A DNA stretch of 36,962 nucleotides, from positions 1 through 36,962 of the forward strand of contig NZ_JAHNZV010000023.1 in NCBI RefSeq assembly GCF_022267535.1. Reading direction: 5' to 3'. The notes beneath the pieces were generated by a model. That model saw nothing but the letters and a program-made list of their open reading frames with translations, was not told the DNA's origin and did not search any database. A program made the position numbers and the translations under genes. Positions 16,617-25,670 of the stretch are shown piece after piece. How positions within the stretch are numbered: the stretch's first letter is position 1; the number at the start of each line of letters is the position of its first letter. This stretch comes from Psychromonas antarctica. GTDB lineage: Bacteria; Pseudomonadota; Gammaproteobacteria; Enterobacterales; Psychromonadaceae.

Positions 16617-17585
16617 TCAATCGGCTAAGCGTAGTGATATTTCTCCACCTATATAGGGCTCAATCACACCATCACATTCTAATAACAGCGCACCCGTTTC
16701 GTTGATCCCTCGGCAAATCCCTGTTTTTACCCGATCTGCAATTAATAACTTAACCTCTTTATTGAAAAAATAGTCCAATGCAAACCAGCGTTGCAGATGT
16801 GGCCCTAATCCGCTTTGCTCATATTCGATTAACAGTGTCGTTAATTCATTAATTAAAGTAGCACTTAATAGATTTCGGTCAATCGGTTGCGAGCTTAACG
16901 TGGTCAAATCAGTCCAAGGTTGATCGATTAACTTAGCCTGCTGTGCGGGCATTCTCACGTTTATACCGATACCAATAACGCTATGACAGGCTTCCGTCGC
17001 CTGAGCATTGAGTTCAATTAAAATGCCGGCTAATTTTTTACCTTGATAATAAAGATCATTCGGCCATTTAAGTGATACCCCCTGCACACCTATTTTTTCA
17101 AGTGCGTTGACCGTGGCGATACCCACCAACAAACTCAGGCCAGCGACTTTATCGATGCCAGAATCAAAGCGCCAATAAAAGGAGAAATACAGGTGTGAAG
17201 CAAAAGGGGAAACCCAACTGCGTCCGCGACGACCTCTACCCGATAACTGATATTCGCTGATACAGCTTTGTCCGTTTTTTAAATTTGCAATGCGGTCTAA
17301 TAACCATTGATTGGTTGAATCAACAATCTGCTCGACATGAACAGTACGACTGTTACTGAGTTGCTCAATTTTATCTTTATCTAAAAGTGTAATGGGTGCA
17401 GCACTGCAATATCCTCTACCAGTTACTTTATAGATATCTAACCCAATCTCTTGTAAGGCTTTTATATAGTTATTTACTGACGTACGCGACACTCCCAGTA
17501 ACTCGCCAATCTTTTCACCAGAATGAAATTCACCATCGGCTAATAAAGTGAGCAGGATATTACCTTGCTCATTAAGCTCTGACAT
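16617..17585 (-). CDS. birA: Biotin--protein ligase / biotin operon repressor BirA
   Basis: 322 aa, full length for the two-function BirA. The N-terminal helix-turn-helix (residues 10-60, SGEKIGELLGVSRTSVNNYIKALQ) binds the biotin operator. The ligase domain has the biotinyl-AMP loop GRGRRGR at 116-122, KWPND at 173-177 and KLAGILIE at 184-191. It activates biotin to biotinyl-5'-AMP and attaches it to the biotin carboxyl carrier protein. The gene overlaps the end of murB by 14 nt, the conserved murB-birA pair. The coaA gene that follows birA in E. coli is not present before the tRNAs. Confidence 0.97.
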   Translation of the reverse strand: MSELNEQGNILLTLLADGEFHSGEKIGELLGVSRTSVNNYIKALQEIGLDIYKVTGRGYCSAAPITLLDKDKIEQLSNSRTVHVEQIVDSTNQWLLDRIANLKNGQSCISEYQLSGRGRRGRSWVSPFASHLYFSFYWRFDSGIDKVAGLSLLVGIATVNALEKIGVQGVSLKWPNDLYYQGKKLAGILIELNAQATEACHSVIGIGINVRMPAQQAKLIDQPWTDLTTLSSQPIDRNLLSATLINELTTLLIEYEQSGLGPHLQRWFALDYFFNKEVKLLIADRVKTGICRGINETGALLLECDGVIEPYIGGEISLRLAD

Positions 17586-18636
17586 CGTTAAGCACCTCTG
17601 TTAAGTTAGTTTCACCCTGACAACCGATAAAACGTACTTCCGGCTCTAAACTGACCTTGAATTTATCTTTGACTGTAATACGTACGAACTCCGCTAACTG
17701 AAAAATATCTGCTGCCGAGGCATTATTCTGATTGATAAGCACCAGTGCTTGCTGTTGATGTACAGCAGCGCCGCCAATGGTTTTCCCTTTTAAATTTGCT
17801 TGCTCGATCAGCCAGCCTGCAGCGAGTTTAACTTGGCCATCGGCTTGCGGATAATGAGGCATTTTGGGGTATGCTTTCAGTAACTGAGCAGCTTTCTTTT
17901 GATTAACAACGGGGTTTTTAAAAAAACTGCCTGCATTCCCATACTGCTCTGGATCAGGTAATTTATCATTCCGTGTTTGGCAAATAGCGTCGTAAATTGT
18001 CTGCGCCGTTATTTCCAGTCCTGATTCAGCGCTTTTTGATAATGCATAACGGCTATTGGCTTGCCATTTTCTGGGTAATTTCAAGGTCACTTTGGTAATT
18101 AAGGCATTTTCCATTGTCTTACTTTTAAAGATGCTGTCTCGATAGGCAAATAAACATTGTGCCGCGCTTAAATTGAGACATTCACCAGTCTGCAAATCAA
18201 TATAGTCGACCGATTCACAAAAGTCTTTAAATTCACTGCCATAGGCGCCTATGTTTTGGATTGGCGCAGCCCCCACCACACCGGGAATCAAGGCCAAATT
18301 CTCCAATCCATCAATGCCGTTATCAATACAGTGAGTGACCAACTGATGCCAATTTTCGCCAGCCGCCACTTGTAATAGATAACTGTTTTCTGAGGCAATG
18401 ATATCAACACCGGTCAGTTCAACTCTAATAACCAGACCGGAAAAATCTTCACAGAATAAAATATTGCTGCCAGCCCCTAAAATGAGCACAGGGCGGTTTT
18501 CGGAGCGAACCGCTTTTACCACCGTCAATAACTCTGATAACTGTGTCATATTTTTAAAATGAAATAGGGTTTTAGTTTTCGCATCAATAGAAAAAGTATT
18601 AAATGCCTTGAGCGAGCTATTAGTTTCAATCATCAT
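17572..18636 (-). CDS. murB: UDP-N-acetylenolpyruvoylglucosamine reductase MurB
   Basis: 354 aa, the type I (E. coli-like) MurB. It reduces enolpyruvyl-UDP-GlcNAc to UDP-MurNAc with NADPH and FAD in cytoplasmic peptidoglycan precursor synthesis. Visible motifs are the FAD-binding LGAGSNILF (53-61), IPGVVGAAPIQNIGAYGSE (117-134) and the catalytic-serine loop YGNAGSFFKNP, with Ser237. LEPEVRFIG near the C terminus carries the catalytic Glu. Two consecutive ATG codons are possible starts. Translation is coupled to birA through their overlap. Confidence 0.97.
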   Translation of the reverse strand: MMIETNSSLKAFNTFSIDAKTKTLFHFKNMTQLSELLTVVKAVRSENRPVLILGAGSNILFCEDFSGLVIRVELTGVDIIASENSYLLQVAAGENWHQLVTHCIDNGIDGLENLALIPGVVGAAPIQNIGAYGSEFKDFCESVDYIDLQTGECLNLSAAQCLFAYRDSIFKSKTMENALITKVTLKLPRKWQANSRYALSKSAESGLEITAQTIYDAICQTRNDKLPDPEQYGNAGSFFKNPVVNQKKAAQLLKAYPKMPHYPQADGQVKLAAGWLIEQANLKGKTIGGAAVHQQQALVLINQNNASAADIFQLAEFVRITVKDKFKVSLEPEVRFIGCQGETNLTEVLNDVRA

Positions 18637-18709
18637 AATGGCCTGTGTGGATAGAAAAATAAGTTTACCTTATCCCTAAGGTGAAACAAAAAAGAATAGG
18701 GCAAATTTT

Positions 18710-19153
18710 TTGCAAGATGATGCGTTACAATTTATTGCACTAGAGAAGATTAAATACCCTTACTTGAATCAGTTTTATAAACAGGTTTATAAAAAGGGGG
18801 GGGCCCATCGCGATGAGATAGCCTTTATCCTTAAAGATAAGGGCATTATCTGCAGCGCTAAATTAAAGCCACTTGGCGATCACTTTTTACTCACCGGCGT
18901 TGCTTGTGATCCCATCTACGCAGGTAAAGGTTATACCTCATTATTGATTAAAAAGATCCTTTTAGTGTATCCGCAACCGGTCTATTGCTTTCCCTACGCC
19001 CACCTTACTCTTTTCTATCAACGGCTGGGGTTTCAAATAGTGAGTATTGATAAAGTACCCGAGGTTATCGCCAAACGCTTTCTTATCTATACTCCCAAGC
19101 AAAATTTACTGTTAATGGTTTATTCGTCAAAGAGTGCTAATAAGTCCTGGTAA
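18710..19153 (+). CDS. GNAT-family N-acetyltransferase
   Basis: 147 aa. The acetyl-CoA-binding motif [26 protein letters not shown] (about 61-85), and the C-terminal FYQRLGF motif mark the GNAT fold. The substrate cannot be told. The only start between the upstream in-frame stop and the domain is TTG at 18710, with AGGG about 8 nt before it. It is divergent from murB, and its 3' end overlaps the convergent msrB by 34 nt, so transcripts from the two genes would be antisense at their ends. Confidence 0.8.
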   Translation: MQDDALQFIALEKIKYPYLNQFYKQVYKKGGAHRDEIAFILKDKGIICSAKLKPLGDHFLLTGVACDPIYAGKGYTSLLIKKILLVYPQPVYCFPYAHLTLFYQRLGFQIVSIDKVPEVIAKRFLIYTPKQNLLLMVYSSKSANKSW

Positions 19154-19566
19154 CCCAACTCAGCCATCTGTTCAAGGGCAATAAAACGCAGCGCAGCGGA
19201 GTTCATACAATAACGCAGCCCAGTAGGTGCAGGACCGTCGTTAAACACGTGACCTAAATGGGAGTCAGCAAGTTGACTACGTACTTCCGTGCGTGATGAG
19301 AACAGCTTATTATCTTCTTTTTCTGTTACCACCCCATTATCCAGCGGCTTGCTAAAACTCGGCCAACCACAATGCGCATCGAACTTATCTAAGGAGCTAA
19401 AAAGTGCTTCACCAGAGACAATATCCACATAAATACCCACGCCATTATTATCCCAGTAAGCGTTATTAAAAGCAGGTTCGGTCCCTTCTTCTTGCGTCAC
19501 CTTGAATTGTGTCTTATCTAATTTTGCACGTAATTCATCTAGCGAAGGTTTTTTATAATCTGACAT
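19120..19566 (-). CDS. msrB: Peptide-methionine (R)-S-oxide reductase MsrB, zinc-less form
   Basis: 148 aa from the ATG at 19564-19566, preceded by AGGAGAG. The frame continues to 19677, but that part lacks homology and overlaps the leu promoter. The catalytic Cys120 is in [11 protein letters not shown] and the resolving Cys66 in DAHCGWPSF. The two CxxC pairs that bind structural zinc in many MsrBs are absent: the first site reads YVDIVSGE and the second [10 protein letters not shown]. It reduces methionine-R-sulfoxide in proteins using thioredoxin. Convergent with the acetyltransferase gene. Confidence 0.95.
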   Translation of the reverse strand: MSDYKKPSLDELRAKLDKTQFKVTQEEGTEPAFNNAYWDNNGVGIYVDIVSGEALFSSLDKFDAHCGWPSFSKPLDNGVVTEKEDNKLFSSRTEVRSQLADSHLGHVFNDGPAPTGLRYCMNSAALRFIALEQMAELGYQDLLALFDE

Positions 19567-19668
19567 TACACTCTCCTTTTGACTGTTTTTCATTTTATTT
19601 AATAGTACGGTGTTCTCCCCCAAAATTAAACCCATGGGTATTTTTCGTACTTTATTATTAATAACAAC

Positions 19669-19697
19669 TTGACGCATTTACTAAAAAACGGTAATTA
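19669..19697 (+). promoter_or_regulatory. Predicted leu promoter
   Basis: TTGACG (19669-19674), a 17-bp spacer and a weaker -10 TAATTA (19692-19697). It would start RNA about 25-30 nt before the leader peptide ATG. The -35 box is strong and the -10 box is poor, so confidence is moderate. Confidence 0.5.
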
Positions 19698-19730
19698 TTA
19701 AGTCACAAATTGAATTGTAGAGATTAATTG

Positions 19731-19805
19731 ATGAATTTTTTTTTCCCACTCCTGCCAACTTTACTGCTTATGCTAACTGCATACGGGTGGCGGGTGTCTG
19801 AATAA
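19731..19805 (+). CDS. leuL: leu operon leader peptide LeuL
   Basis: A 24-codon frame starts at ATG and ends at TAA. Six of the 24 residues are leucine, in clusters at 7-8, 11-13 and 15, using five different Leu codons. It lies just upstream of an attenuator terminator and leuA. Ribosome stalling at these Leu codons when leucyl-tRNA is scarce would favour the antiterminator. The length, composition and position match known leu leader peptides. Confidence 0.85.
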   Translation: MNFFFPLLPTLLLMLTAYGWRVSE

Positions 19806-19850
19806 GATCAGTTAATACTCCAAAAACCCGTGCCATGCGCGGGTTTTTTT
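19781..19850 (+). terminator. leuA attenuator
   Basis: The terminator stem ACCCGTGC (19826-19833) pairs with GCGCGGGT (19837-19844), loop CAT, followed by seven T. The leader-peptide region contains ACGGGT and CGGGT (about 19782-19795), which can instead pair with the ACCCGT arm to form an antiterminator. This is the classic architecture for leucine-controlled attenuation. Confidence 0.85.
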
Positions 19851-19910
19851 ATACCTGCTATTTTCATACGTGCCGGTAAATGACCTAACAACAAAAAAGA
19901 GGGATTGCTT

Positions 19911-21470
19911 ATGTCCGATCAAGTTATTATTTTTGACACCACATTACGCGATGGCGAACAAGCATTACGCGCAAGTCTAACCGTAAAAGAAAAATTACAA
20001 ATAGCATTTGCCCTTCAGCGTTTAGGTGTTGATGTGATGGAAGTCGGTTTTCCTATTTCCTCGCCCGGTGATTTTGAATCCGTACAAACCATTGCCAAAG
20101 AAATAAAAGATAGCCGAGTTTGTGCTCTCGCCCGCGCACTGCCGAAAGATATTGATGCCGCAGCGCAAGCGTTAAAAGTAGCTGAGGCATTCCGTATTCA
20201 TACCTTTATTTCAACGTCCACTATCCATGTTGAAAGCAAATTAAAACGCAGTTTTGATGCGGTATTGGAAATGGGTGTCAACGCGGTTAAATATGCGCGT
20301 AATTTTACCGATGATGTTGAATTCTCATGTGAAGATGCGGGCCGTACTCCGATTGATAATTTATGCCGTATGGTGGAAGAGGCGATTAAAGCGGGTGCAA
20401 CCACTATCAACATCCCCGATACCGTCGGTTATACCTTACCAAGTGAATTTGGCGGCATTATCCAAACGCTATTTAAACGTGTGCCGAATATTGATCAGGC
20501 GATCATCTCAGTGCACTGCCACGATGATTTAGGAATGTCGGTAGCAAACTCAATTACAGCAGTGGAAAACGGCGCACGTCAAATTGAATGTACTGTGAAT
20601 GGTATTGGCGAACGAGCAGGCAACTGTTCACTTGAAGAAGTGGTGATGATTTTACATACTCGTAAACAAAGAATGGGTTTGGCAACGAACATCAGACCTG
20701 TTGAAATATCGCGCACTAGCCAACTGGTGAGTCAGCTTTGTAATATGCCCATTCAAGCCAATAAAGCAATTGTCGGCGCCAATGCGTTCTCTCATTCATC
20801 GGGTATTCATCAAGACGGTGTTTTAAAAGCACAAAATACCTATGAGATCATTACCCCTGAAAGTGTTGGCCTACTTACTAATAAATTAAATCTAACCTCT
20901 CGCTCGGGTCGCCATGTTATCCAGCATCGAATGCAAGCATTGGGCTACCGTGATAGCGATTATGATATTGAAGCCTTATACACTAGCTTTTTAGCCTTGG
21001 CCGATAAAAAAGGTCAAGTTTTTGATTACGATTTAGAAGCACTACTGTTCTTTAGCAAAGTGAATGATCAACCAGAATATTATAAACTGGAAAATATTAG
21101 TGTCTTGTCTGGATCGGGATTAGTGGCCACCGCTACCGTCACCATGACCATTGGTGATCAACCAAAAATTGTGGAAGCCGCAACAGGTAATGGCCCAATC
21201 GATGCCGCTTACCAATGTTTAATGCGTATTACTGGTTTAGATATCAATATGGATAATTACCATATCAGCGCCAAAGGTGAAGGTAAGGATGCACTGGGTC
21301 AGGTGGATATTGTGGCCACCTATAAAGGGCAAAGATTCCATGGTTTAGGGCTATCAACGGATATTATTGAATCATCTGCAAAGGCGATGGTACATGTAAT
21401 GAACCATATTCACTTAGCACAAGCGGTCGCAGAGCAGAAGAAAGATCGCCTAAATATTGATCAGGTGTAG
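19911..21470 (+). CDS. leuA: 2-isopropylmalate synthase LeuA
   Basis: 519 aa from the ATG at 19911, with AGAGGG 7 nt upstream. It condenses acetyl-CoA with 2-oxoisovalerate, the first committed step of leucine synthesis. The TIM-barrel domain begins [18 protein letters not shown] (6-23), has the metal-binding HCHDD near residue 204, and [13 protein letters not shown]. The C-terminal regulatory domain (about 390-519), the leucine-binding LeuA dimer domain, includes [10 protein letters not shown] and [12 protein letters not shown]. It closely resembles E. coli LeuA throughout. It is preceded by a leader peptide and attenuator. leuBCD do not follow; the next gene is a metallo-hydrolase. Confidence 0.98.
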   Translation: MSDQVIIFDTTLRDGEQALRASLTVKEKLQIAFALQRLGVDVMEVGFPISSPGDFESVQTIAKEIKDSRVCALARALPKDIDAAAQALKVAEAFRIHTFISTSTIHVESKLKRSFDAVLEMGVNAVKYARNFTDDVEFSCEDAGRTPIDNLCRMVEEAIKAGATTINIPDTVGYTLPSEFGGIIQTLFKRVPNIDQAIISVHCHDDLGMSVANSITAVENGARQIECTVNGIGERAGNCSLEEVVMILHTRKQRMGLATNIRPVEISRTSQLVSQLCNMPIQANKAIVGANAFSHSSGIHQDGVLKAQNTYEIITPESVGLLTNKLNLTSRSGRHVIQHRMQALGYRDSDYDIEALYTSFLALADKKGQVFDYDLEALLFFSKVNDQPEYYKLENISVLSGSGLVATATVTMTIGDQPKIVEAATGNGPIDAAYQCLMRITGLDINMDNYHISAKGEGKDALGQVDIVATYKGQRFHGLGLSTDIIESSAKAMVHVMNHIHLAQAVAEQKKDRLNIDQV

Positions 21471-21529
21471 CAAGGTTATCGTCTATCAGCTAACGGCTGA
21501 TGAGTAAATTTTTTTTAGAGTGATTTATT

Positions 21530-22159
21530 ATGAAAGTTATTGTTATTCCGGTTACACCCTACGAACAGAACTGCAGTTTAGTGATTTGCGAAGAGACTCA
21601 GACTGCGGCGATAGTCGATCCTGGCGGGGATCACGTGAAAATTTTAAAAGTCGTGCAAGAGCAGGCTGTTAATGTGGATAAAATTATCTTAACCCATGGC
21701 CATTTAGATCATGTCGGTGCCACAGAACTGATTGCGAAAATGCTTGATGTCCCCGTTATCGGTCCGCAGAAAGAGGATCTATTCTGGCTTGAGCAGTTAG
21801 AGGCTCAAAGCCAACGCTTTGGTTTCCCAACGACCAAAAGTTTTGCCCCCGATAAGTGGTTGCAAGAAGATGAGATTGTAGAAGTGGGTAATATCAAACT
21901 GAAAGTATTGCATATCCCAGGCCATACCCCTGGACATATCGCCTTATTTGACGAACAAAGTAAGCAAGTAATTGTCGGTGACATTCTCTTTAATGGTGGC
22001 ATTGGCCGCTTTGATTTTCCACGTGGCAATCAGATGCAACTTATTAACGGTATTAAGACAAAATTATTAACGTTACCCACCGAAACAGTTGTTTATCCGG
22101 GTCATGGGCCAACCACCACCATCGGCAAAGAGAAAGCCAGCAATCCATTTTTAGGTTAG
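21530..22159 (+). CDS. Metallo-beta-lactamase-fold hydrolase, YcbL/glyoxalase II type
   Basis: 209 aa, like E. coli YcbL in size and start (MKVIVIPVTPYEQNCSL). The zinc ligands are visible: THGHLDH (55-61, giving H56, H58, D60, H61), HIPGHTPGH (the second His cluster), the bridging Asp in IVGDILF, and YPGHGPTT. YcbL-type enzymes hydrolyse S-lactoylglutathione-like thioesters; the true substrate here is not certain. It is 59 nt after leuA with a weak hairpin (21485-21516) between them, so it may be separately transcribed. Confidence 0.93.
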   Translation: MKVIVIPVTPYEQNCSLVICEETQTAAIVDPGGDHVKILKVVQEQAVNVDKIILTHGHLDHVGATELIAKMLDVPVIGPQKEDLFWLEQLEAQSQRFGFPTTKSFAPDKWLQEDEIVEVGNIKLKVLHIPGHTPGHIALFDEQSKQVIVGDILFNGGIGRFDFPRGNQMQLINGIKTKLLTLPTETVVYPGHGPTTTIGKEKASNPFLG

Positions 22160-22182
22160 TTGTTCGCTTTAAAATAGATATC

Positions 22183-22208
22183 AAGAAAGAGCCTAACAGC
22201 CCTTTCTT
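22183..22208. terminator. Hairpin between convergent genes
   Basis: AAGAAAG-A-GC (22183-22192) pairs with GC-C-CTTTCTT (22199-22208), one mismatch, 6-nt loop. It lies between the ends of the YcbL-like gene and the DUF945 gene. No good T-run follows on either strand, so it may be a weak bidirectional terminator. Confidence 0.4.
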
Positions 22209-22218
22209 GTAAAAATGA

Positions 22219-23430
22219 CTACAACGGTATCACCTTGCCATTAACCGTTAACTCTCCTTGTTCAAATTGTGTTTCAAAGCTAAGATTTGTCGCTTCTCTG
22301 ATTAAGAACCCCGTATTCAGTCCAAGCTGCAGTGACTCTGACAGGTTCGGCTGTTGCAGCAACGCTTCTGGCAATAGGAGCTGCGCATCCCCGCTTATAT
22401 AGTCCAATAACATAAACGGATTAAGCGTAATATCAGAAAACACCGCGCCTGGTTGTACTGTTACTGCCAAATGCCCAGTGACCTTTCCCCAAGGGGTTTG
22501 CGAATTTAATTTTGACAAGGTTAGCTGGCCGCCGTGATCCAGCAAGGCGGCAAACGCACTTTGGACTTGTTGATGATCTTCTGCCGCTCCTCTTAAAAGA
22601 TTAAGCGCTGGAGAATACAGACCTTTTATATCAAGCTTAATGTGATTGTTGGTAAACAGTTTTTTGCTATCTTGATCAATTTCATAACGTGCTATTCGCC
22701 ATTCGGTAGAGGTATCAATGGTATCAACTTGCTCCCCTGTACGACTACTTCCCAATAGTTCAATCCCAGCTAATCGTGATTGAAAATCCGCTTGCAGAAT
22801 CGCTACCTTTGCAATATCAACAAAATAGTCATATTCACTGTGTGCGGATAATAGGTTGAAATTAGACTTTATGTGCAGTGATTCAACTGAAAAATCGTCC
22901 TCACTTGTGAGGATCTGCAATCCCCCCCAGTCTAACCTAGCAGCACCAGTGTAATGATGCAGATCCATCTGATAATCTAAGGTTACTGCTTTCGTTGCAA
23001 ACTGCCCATCCCCATAACTAGAGCTCCCCGCCATGAGTGTTAGTTGCCCCGTTAATTGACCGCATAAATTAACCTCTTCAATAGAAGTTAACCAATCTTT
23101 ACTGGCAAAATAAGTTTCCACTTTTTGAGTCAGCAACGGATCGCGCAACTTGATTTGATTGTCAATCACGGCTTTGTAGGGATAGTGTTGTATTGAACTG
23201 GTGATATCAAACACAAGAGGAGCCTCCCCCTCAATGGCGAGCCTCACTTCACTTACCGCCGTCGCCCGTAAAAATCCTTTATCATAGCGGATAAGTTTAC
23301 TTGTCACGCCTTGCGGTACGCTTTTAACAAACATTTTTTGCGTTTCGTTTTTTACCATTTCACCCATAAAGTAGGTACTGAATAACAAAATAGTAATGAC
23401 AACAAACAGGCTAATTAATAATTTTTTCAT
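22219..23430 (-). CDS. DUF945 (YdgA-family) envelope protein
   Basis: 403 aa from the ATG at 23428-23430, preceded by GGAAGAG; a longer frame to 23475 is less likely. A single N-terminal hydrophobic segment (about 4-21, LLISLFVVITILLFSTYF) anchors it in the inner membrane or acts as an uncleaved signal. The rest is predicted periplasmic and beta-rich, with NETQKMF and SKLIRYDKGFLRATAVSEV typical of DUF945. Function is unknown; YdgA-like proteins are AsmA-like in general character. Convergent with the YcbL-like gene and divergent from nhaA. Confidence 0.85.
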   Translation of the reverse strand: MKKLLISLFVVITILLFSTYFMGEMVKNETQKMFVKSVPQGVTSKLIRYDKGFLRATAVSEVRLAIEGEAPLVFDITSSIQHYPYKAVIDNQIKLRDPLLTQKVETYFASKDWLTSIEEVNLCGQLTGQLTLMAGSSSYGDGQFATKAVTLDYQMDLHHYTGAARLDWGGLQILTSEDDFSVESLHIKSNFNLLSAHSEYDYFVDIAKVAILQADFQSRLAGIELLGSSRTGEQVDTIDTSTEWRIARYEIDQDSKKLFTNNHIKLDIKGLYSPALNLLRGAAEDHQQVQSAFAALLDHGGQLTLSKLNSQTPWGKVTGHLAVTVQPGAVFSDITLNPFMLLDYISGDAQLLLPEALLQQPNLSESLQLGLNTGFLIREATNLSFETQFEQGELTVNGKVIPL

Positions 23431-23668
23431 TGCTCTTCCAAGTTCAACTACATCATCTGGCAATGCCAGTGGCAATCATTTAACGATAATCTAACCTAAA
23501 ACACAAGCGGCCCCATTGACTTAAAATGTCGATATTTTACTTCTTTATTGTTCTAAAACATTGTAGATTACAACAAGCAAATAAGTTACACACCCTGTTT
23601 CGCGTATTCTTTCGAGCCAAAAAAGTTAGGCTCAAACATATTTATGATTTTTATCTTTAGGAGTATCA

Positions 23669-24976
23669 ATGAGTTCACAGAAATGGCAGTGGTTACATAG
23701 CCCAATCACTGGCGGTTTGTTGCTGGTTATCGCCACCACTAGCGCACTGCTTTGGGCAAACCTCGCTCCCCTACATTACCACCACTTTTGGCACGAAACA
23801 TTATGGGATATGTCAACCGGCCTAGGTGATAAAGCACATGCGATCAATTTCCATAAAATTGCTAACGAATTTTTAATGGCAATCTTCTTCTTTTTTATTG
23901 GCTTAGAGATTAAACGAGAATTATTAGATGGTGAACTTTCTAGCTTTCAAAAAGCAGCTTTGCCTCTCTTTGCTGCCTTAGGTGGAGTTGTTTTTCCAGC
24001 GGGTATCTATTATCTAATCAATACAGGACTTCCTTCTGCCAATGGTTGGGGTATTCCCATGGCCACTGATATCGCTTTTGCATTAGGCGTATTAGCGATC
24101 GTCGGCAGCCGAGTACCGTTATCTTTAAAGATCTTTTTATCTGCGCTGGCCATCGGAGATGACTTGATGGCGGTCATTGTGATTGCTCTTTTTTACACGG
24201 ATCAAATTTTCGTTAATGAGTTACTGTTTGGTTTAGCCGGTTTAGCTATTTTAGGCATCGCTAACCGTCTTGGCGTACGTAGCCCGCTATTTTACTACAC
24301 CATCGGTCTAACTAGTGTCTGGGTAAGTTTCTTAGCATCTGGCGTACACGCCACTATTGCCGGTGTTGCGGTGGCCTTCACTATTCCCTCGCGCCGAGAA
24401 ATATCAATGGCCGATTACCTCGACCAAGCCAAGGGATTGCTAAATGAGTTAGAGACTGAGCGCCATTGTAAAGAGGATGTATTATCTAGACATGCTATTA
24501 AGGCACTGAAAAAAATAAAAATGATAAGTTTTCAGGCAGCCAATCCGCTACAGCTTAAAGAAGAAGCATTACACCCACTTGCGACACTTTTTATTGTCCC
24601 TTTTTTCGCCCTTGGCAATGCCGGTATTATGATTGATGACAGCATGCTTGCAGAGCTCACCAACCCGATTGTATTGGGTATTGCAGCGGGTCTTATTATT
24701 GGTAAACCGCTCGGTATTTTCCTCTTCACTAAACTACTCACTCTGTTAAATTTGGGACAGTTACCCAGTGGCGTTACCTGGTCACATGTTATTGGTGCTG
24801 GTTTCTTAGCCGGAATGGGATTTACTATGTCACTATTTATTACCGATCTTGCTTTTAAAGAGGAAGAGTTTCAGATTATTGCCAAAGTAGCGGTGCTAAT
24901 AGCTTCTGTCATTTCTGGCATTATTGGTTACATCATTTTGACTCGCTGTAAACCAGCCAATAAATTAATAAATTAA
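23669..24976 (+). CDS. nhaA: Na+/H+ antiporter NhaA
   Basis: 435-aa integral membrane protein that exports Na+ in exchange for protons, important for pH and salt balance in marine bacteria. The ion-binding Asp164-Asp165 (SALAIGDDLMAV) and Asp134 (PMATDIAFALG) are present, with about twelve hydrophobic segments. It is longer than the 388-aa E. coli protein. The extra residues are mostly a hydrophilic stretch of about 40 residues (245-290, LLNELETERHCKEDVLS...) before HPLATLFIVPFFALGNAG. The start has GGAG about 8 nt upstream. It appears monocistronic. Confidence 0.97.
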   Translation: MSSQKWQWLHSPITGGLLLVIATTSALLWANLAPLHYHHFWHETLWDMSTGLGDKAHAINFHKIANEFLMAIFFFFIGLEIKRELLDGELSSFQKAALPLFAALGGVVFPAGIYYLINTGLPSANGWGIPMATDIAFALGVLAIVGSRVPLSLKIFLSALAIGDDLMAVIVIALFYTDQIFVNELLFGLAGLAILGIANRLGVRSPLFYYTIGLTSVWVSFLASGVHATIAGVAVAFTIPSRREISMADYLDQAKGLLNELETERHCKEDVLSRHAIKALKKIKMISFQAANPLQLKEEALHPLATLFIVPFFALGNAGIMIDDSMLAELTNPIVLGIAAGLIIGKPLGIFLFTKLLTLLNLGQLPSGVTWSHVIGAGFLAGMGFTMSLFITDLAFKEEEFQIIAKVAVLIASVISGIIGYIILTRCKPANKLIN

Positions 24977-25025
24977 GCCGCCTCTTTAAGTCGGATTTTT
25001 ATATTTTAAAATAGGATTAAGACAG

Positions 25026-25619
25026 ATGAGCGATGCAAAACACTTAAAAAGAATGCAAGCGATCAAAGAAAAACAAGATCAAAAAATTGCGGCCGCGGAT
25101 CAGGAGCGTGGCGTGACCATTTTACTTGCGGGCCCCGGTAAAGGGAAAAGCAGTTCAGCATTTGGGATGCTAGCAAGATCCCTTGGTCACGGTCATAAAG
25201 TAGCTGTTGTACAATTTTTGAAAGGATCCATGTCCACAGGCGAAGAGTTATTTTTTACTGCCCATGAGAATGTTGATTGGTTTGCAATGGGTGATGGTTT
25301 TACTTGGGAAACACAAGATAAAGAGCAAGACATTGCCAGCGCCCAAAAAGCATGGGCAAAAGCAGAGCAGTTATTAGCAGATGATCAGTATCAATTGGTG
25401 ATCCTCGATGAGGTCACTTATATGTTTAAGTTTCAATATTTGCAGCTTGAACCGACTCTCAAGGCGTTAAAAAATCGCCCAGAAAAAATGAATGTAGTTT
25501 TAACTGGACGAGGTCCTACACAAGAGCTAATTGATGCTGTCGATACTTACAGCCTGATTCTAGATGAAAAACATGCCTTTAAAGCGGGTGTAAAAGCACA
25601 AGCAGGGATTGAATGGTAA
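25026..25619 (+). CDS. btuR: Corrinoid adenosyltransferase CobA/BtuR
   Basis: 197 aa. The P-loop GPGKGKSS at 36-43 binds ATP, and VVQFLKG, VILDEVTYMFKF and LTGRGP are family signatures. It transfers the adenosyl group of ATP to cob(I)alamin, the last step of coenzyme B12 formation or salvage. No other cobalamin genes lie nearby, so a salvage role is likely. Length matches E. coli BtuR (196 aa). Confidence 0.95.
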   Translation: MSDAKHLKRMQAIKEKQDQKIAAADQERGVTILLAGPGKGKSSSAFGMLARSLGHGHKVAVVQFLKGSMSTGEELFFTAHENVDWFAMGDGFTWETQDKEQDIASAQKAWAKAEQLLADDQYQLVILDEVTYMFKFQYLQLEPTLKALKNRPEKMNVVLTGRGPTQELIDAVDTYSLILDEKHAFKAGVKAQAGIEW

Positions 25620-25627
25620 CAAACAGG

Positions 25628-25663
25628 CTACGAGTGGCGAGCTGCGAAGCAAGCCACTCGTAG
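25628..25663. terminator. Perfect 11-bp inverted repeat between btuR and prlC
   Basis: CTACGAGTGGC (25628-25638) and GCCACTCGTAG (25653-25663) form a GC-rich stem with a 14-nt loop, lying 8 nt after btuR and 7 nt after the end of the convergent prlC. No strong T-run follows, so it may be a bidirectional 3'-end structure or a dispersed palindromic repeat. Confidence 0.5.
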
Positions 25664-25670
25664 TGAGTCG

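Noticed and set aside
16484..16705. 73-aa hydrophobic frame downstream of birA (MWKMDKLSLISHIIFKGTGFILLILLGG...)
   Set aside because: No ribosome-binding site or recognised family, and it runs into the birA coding region on the other strand.
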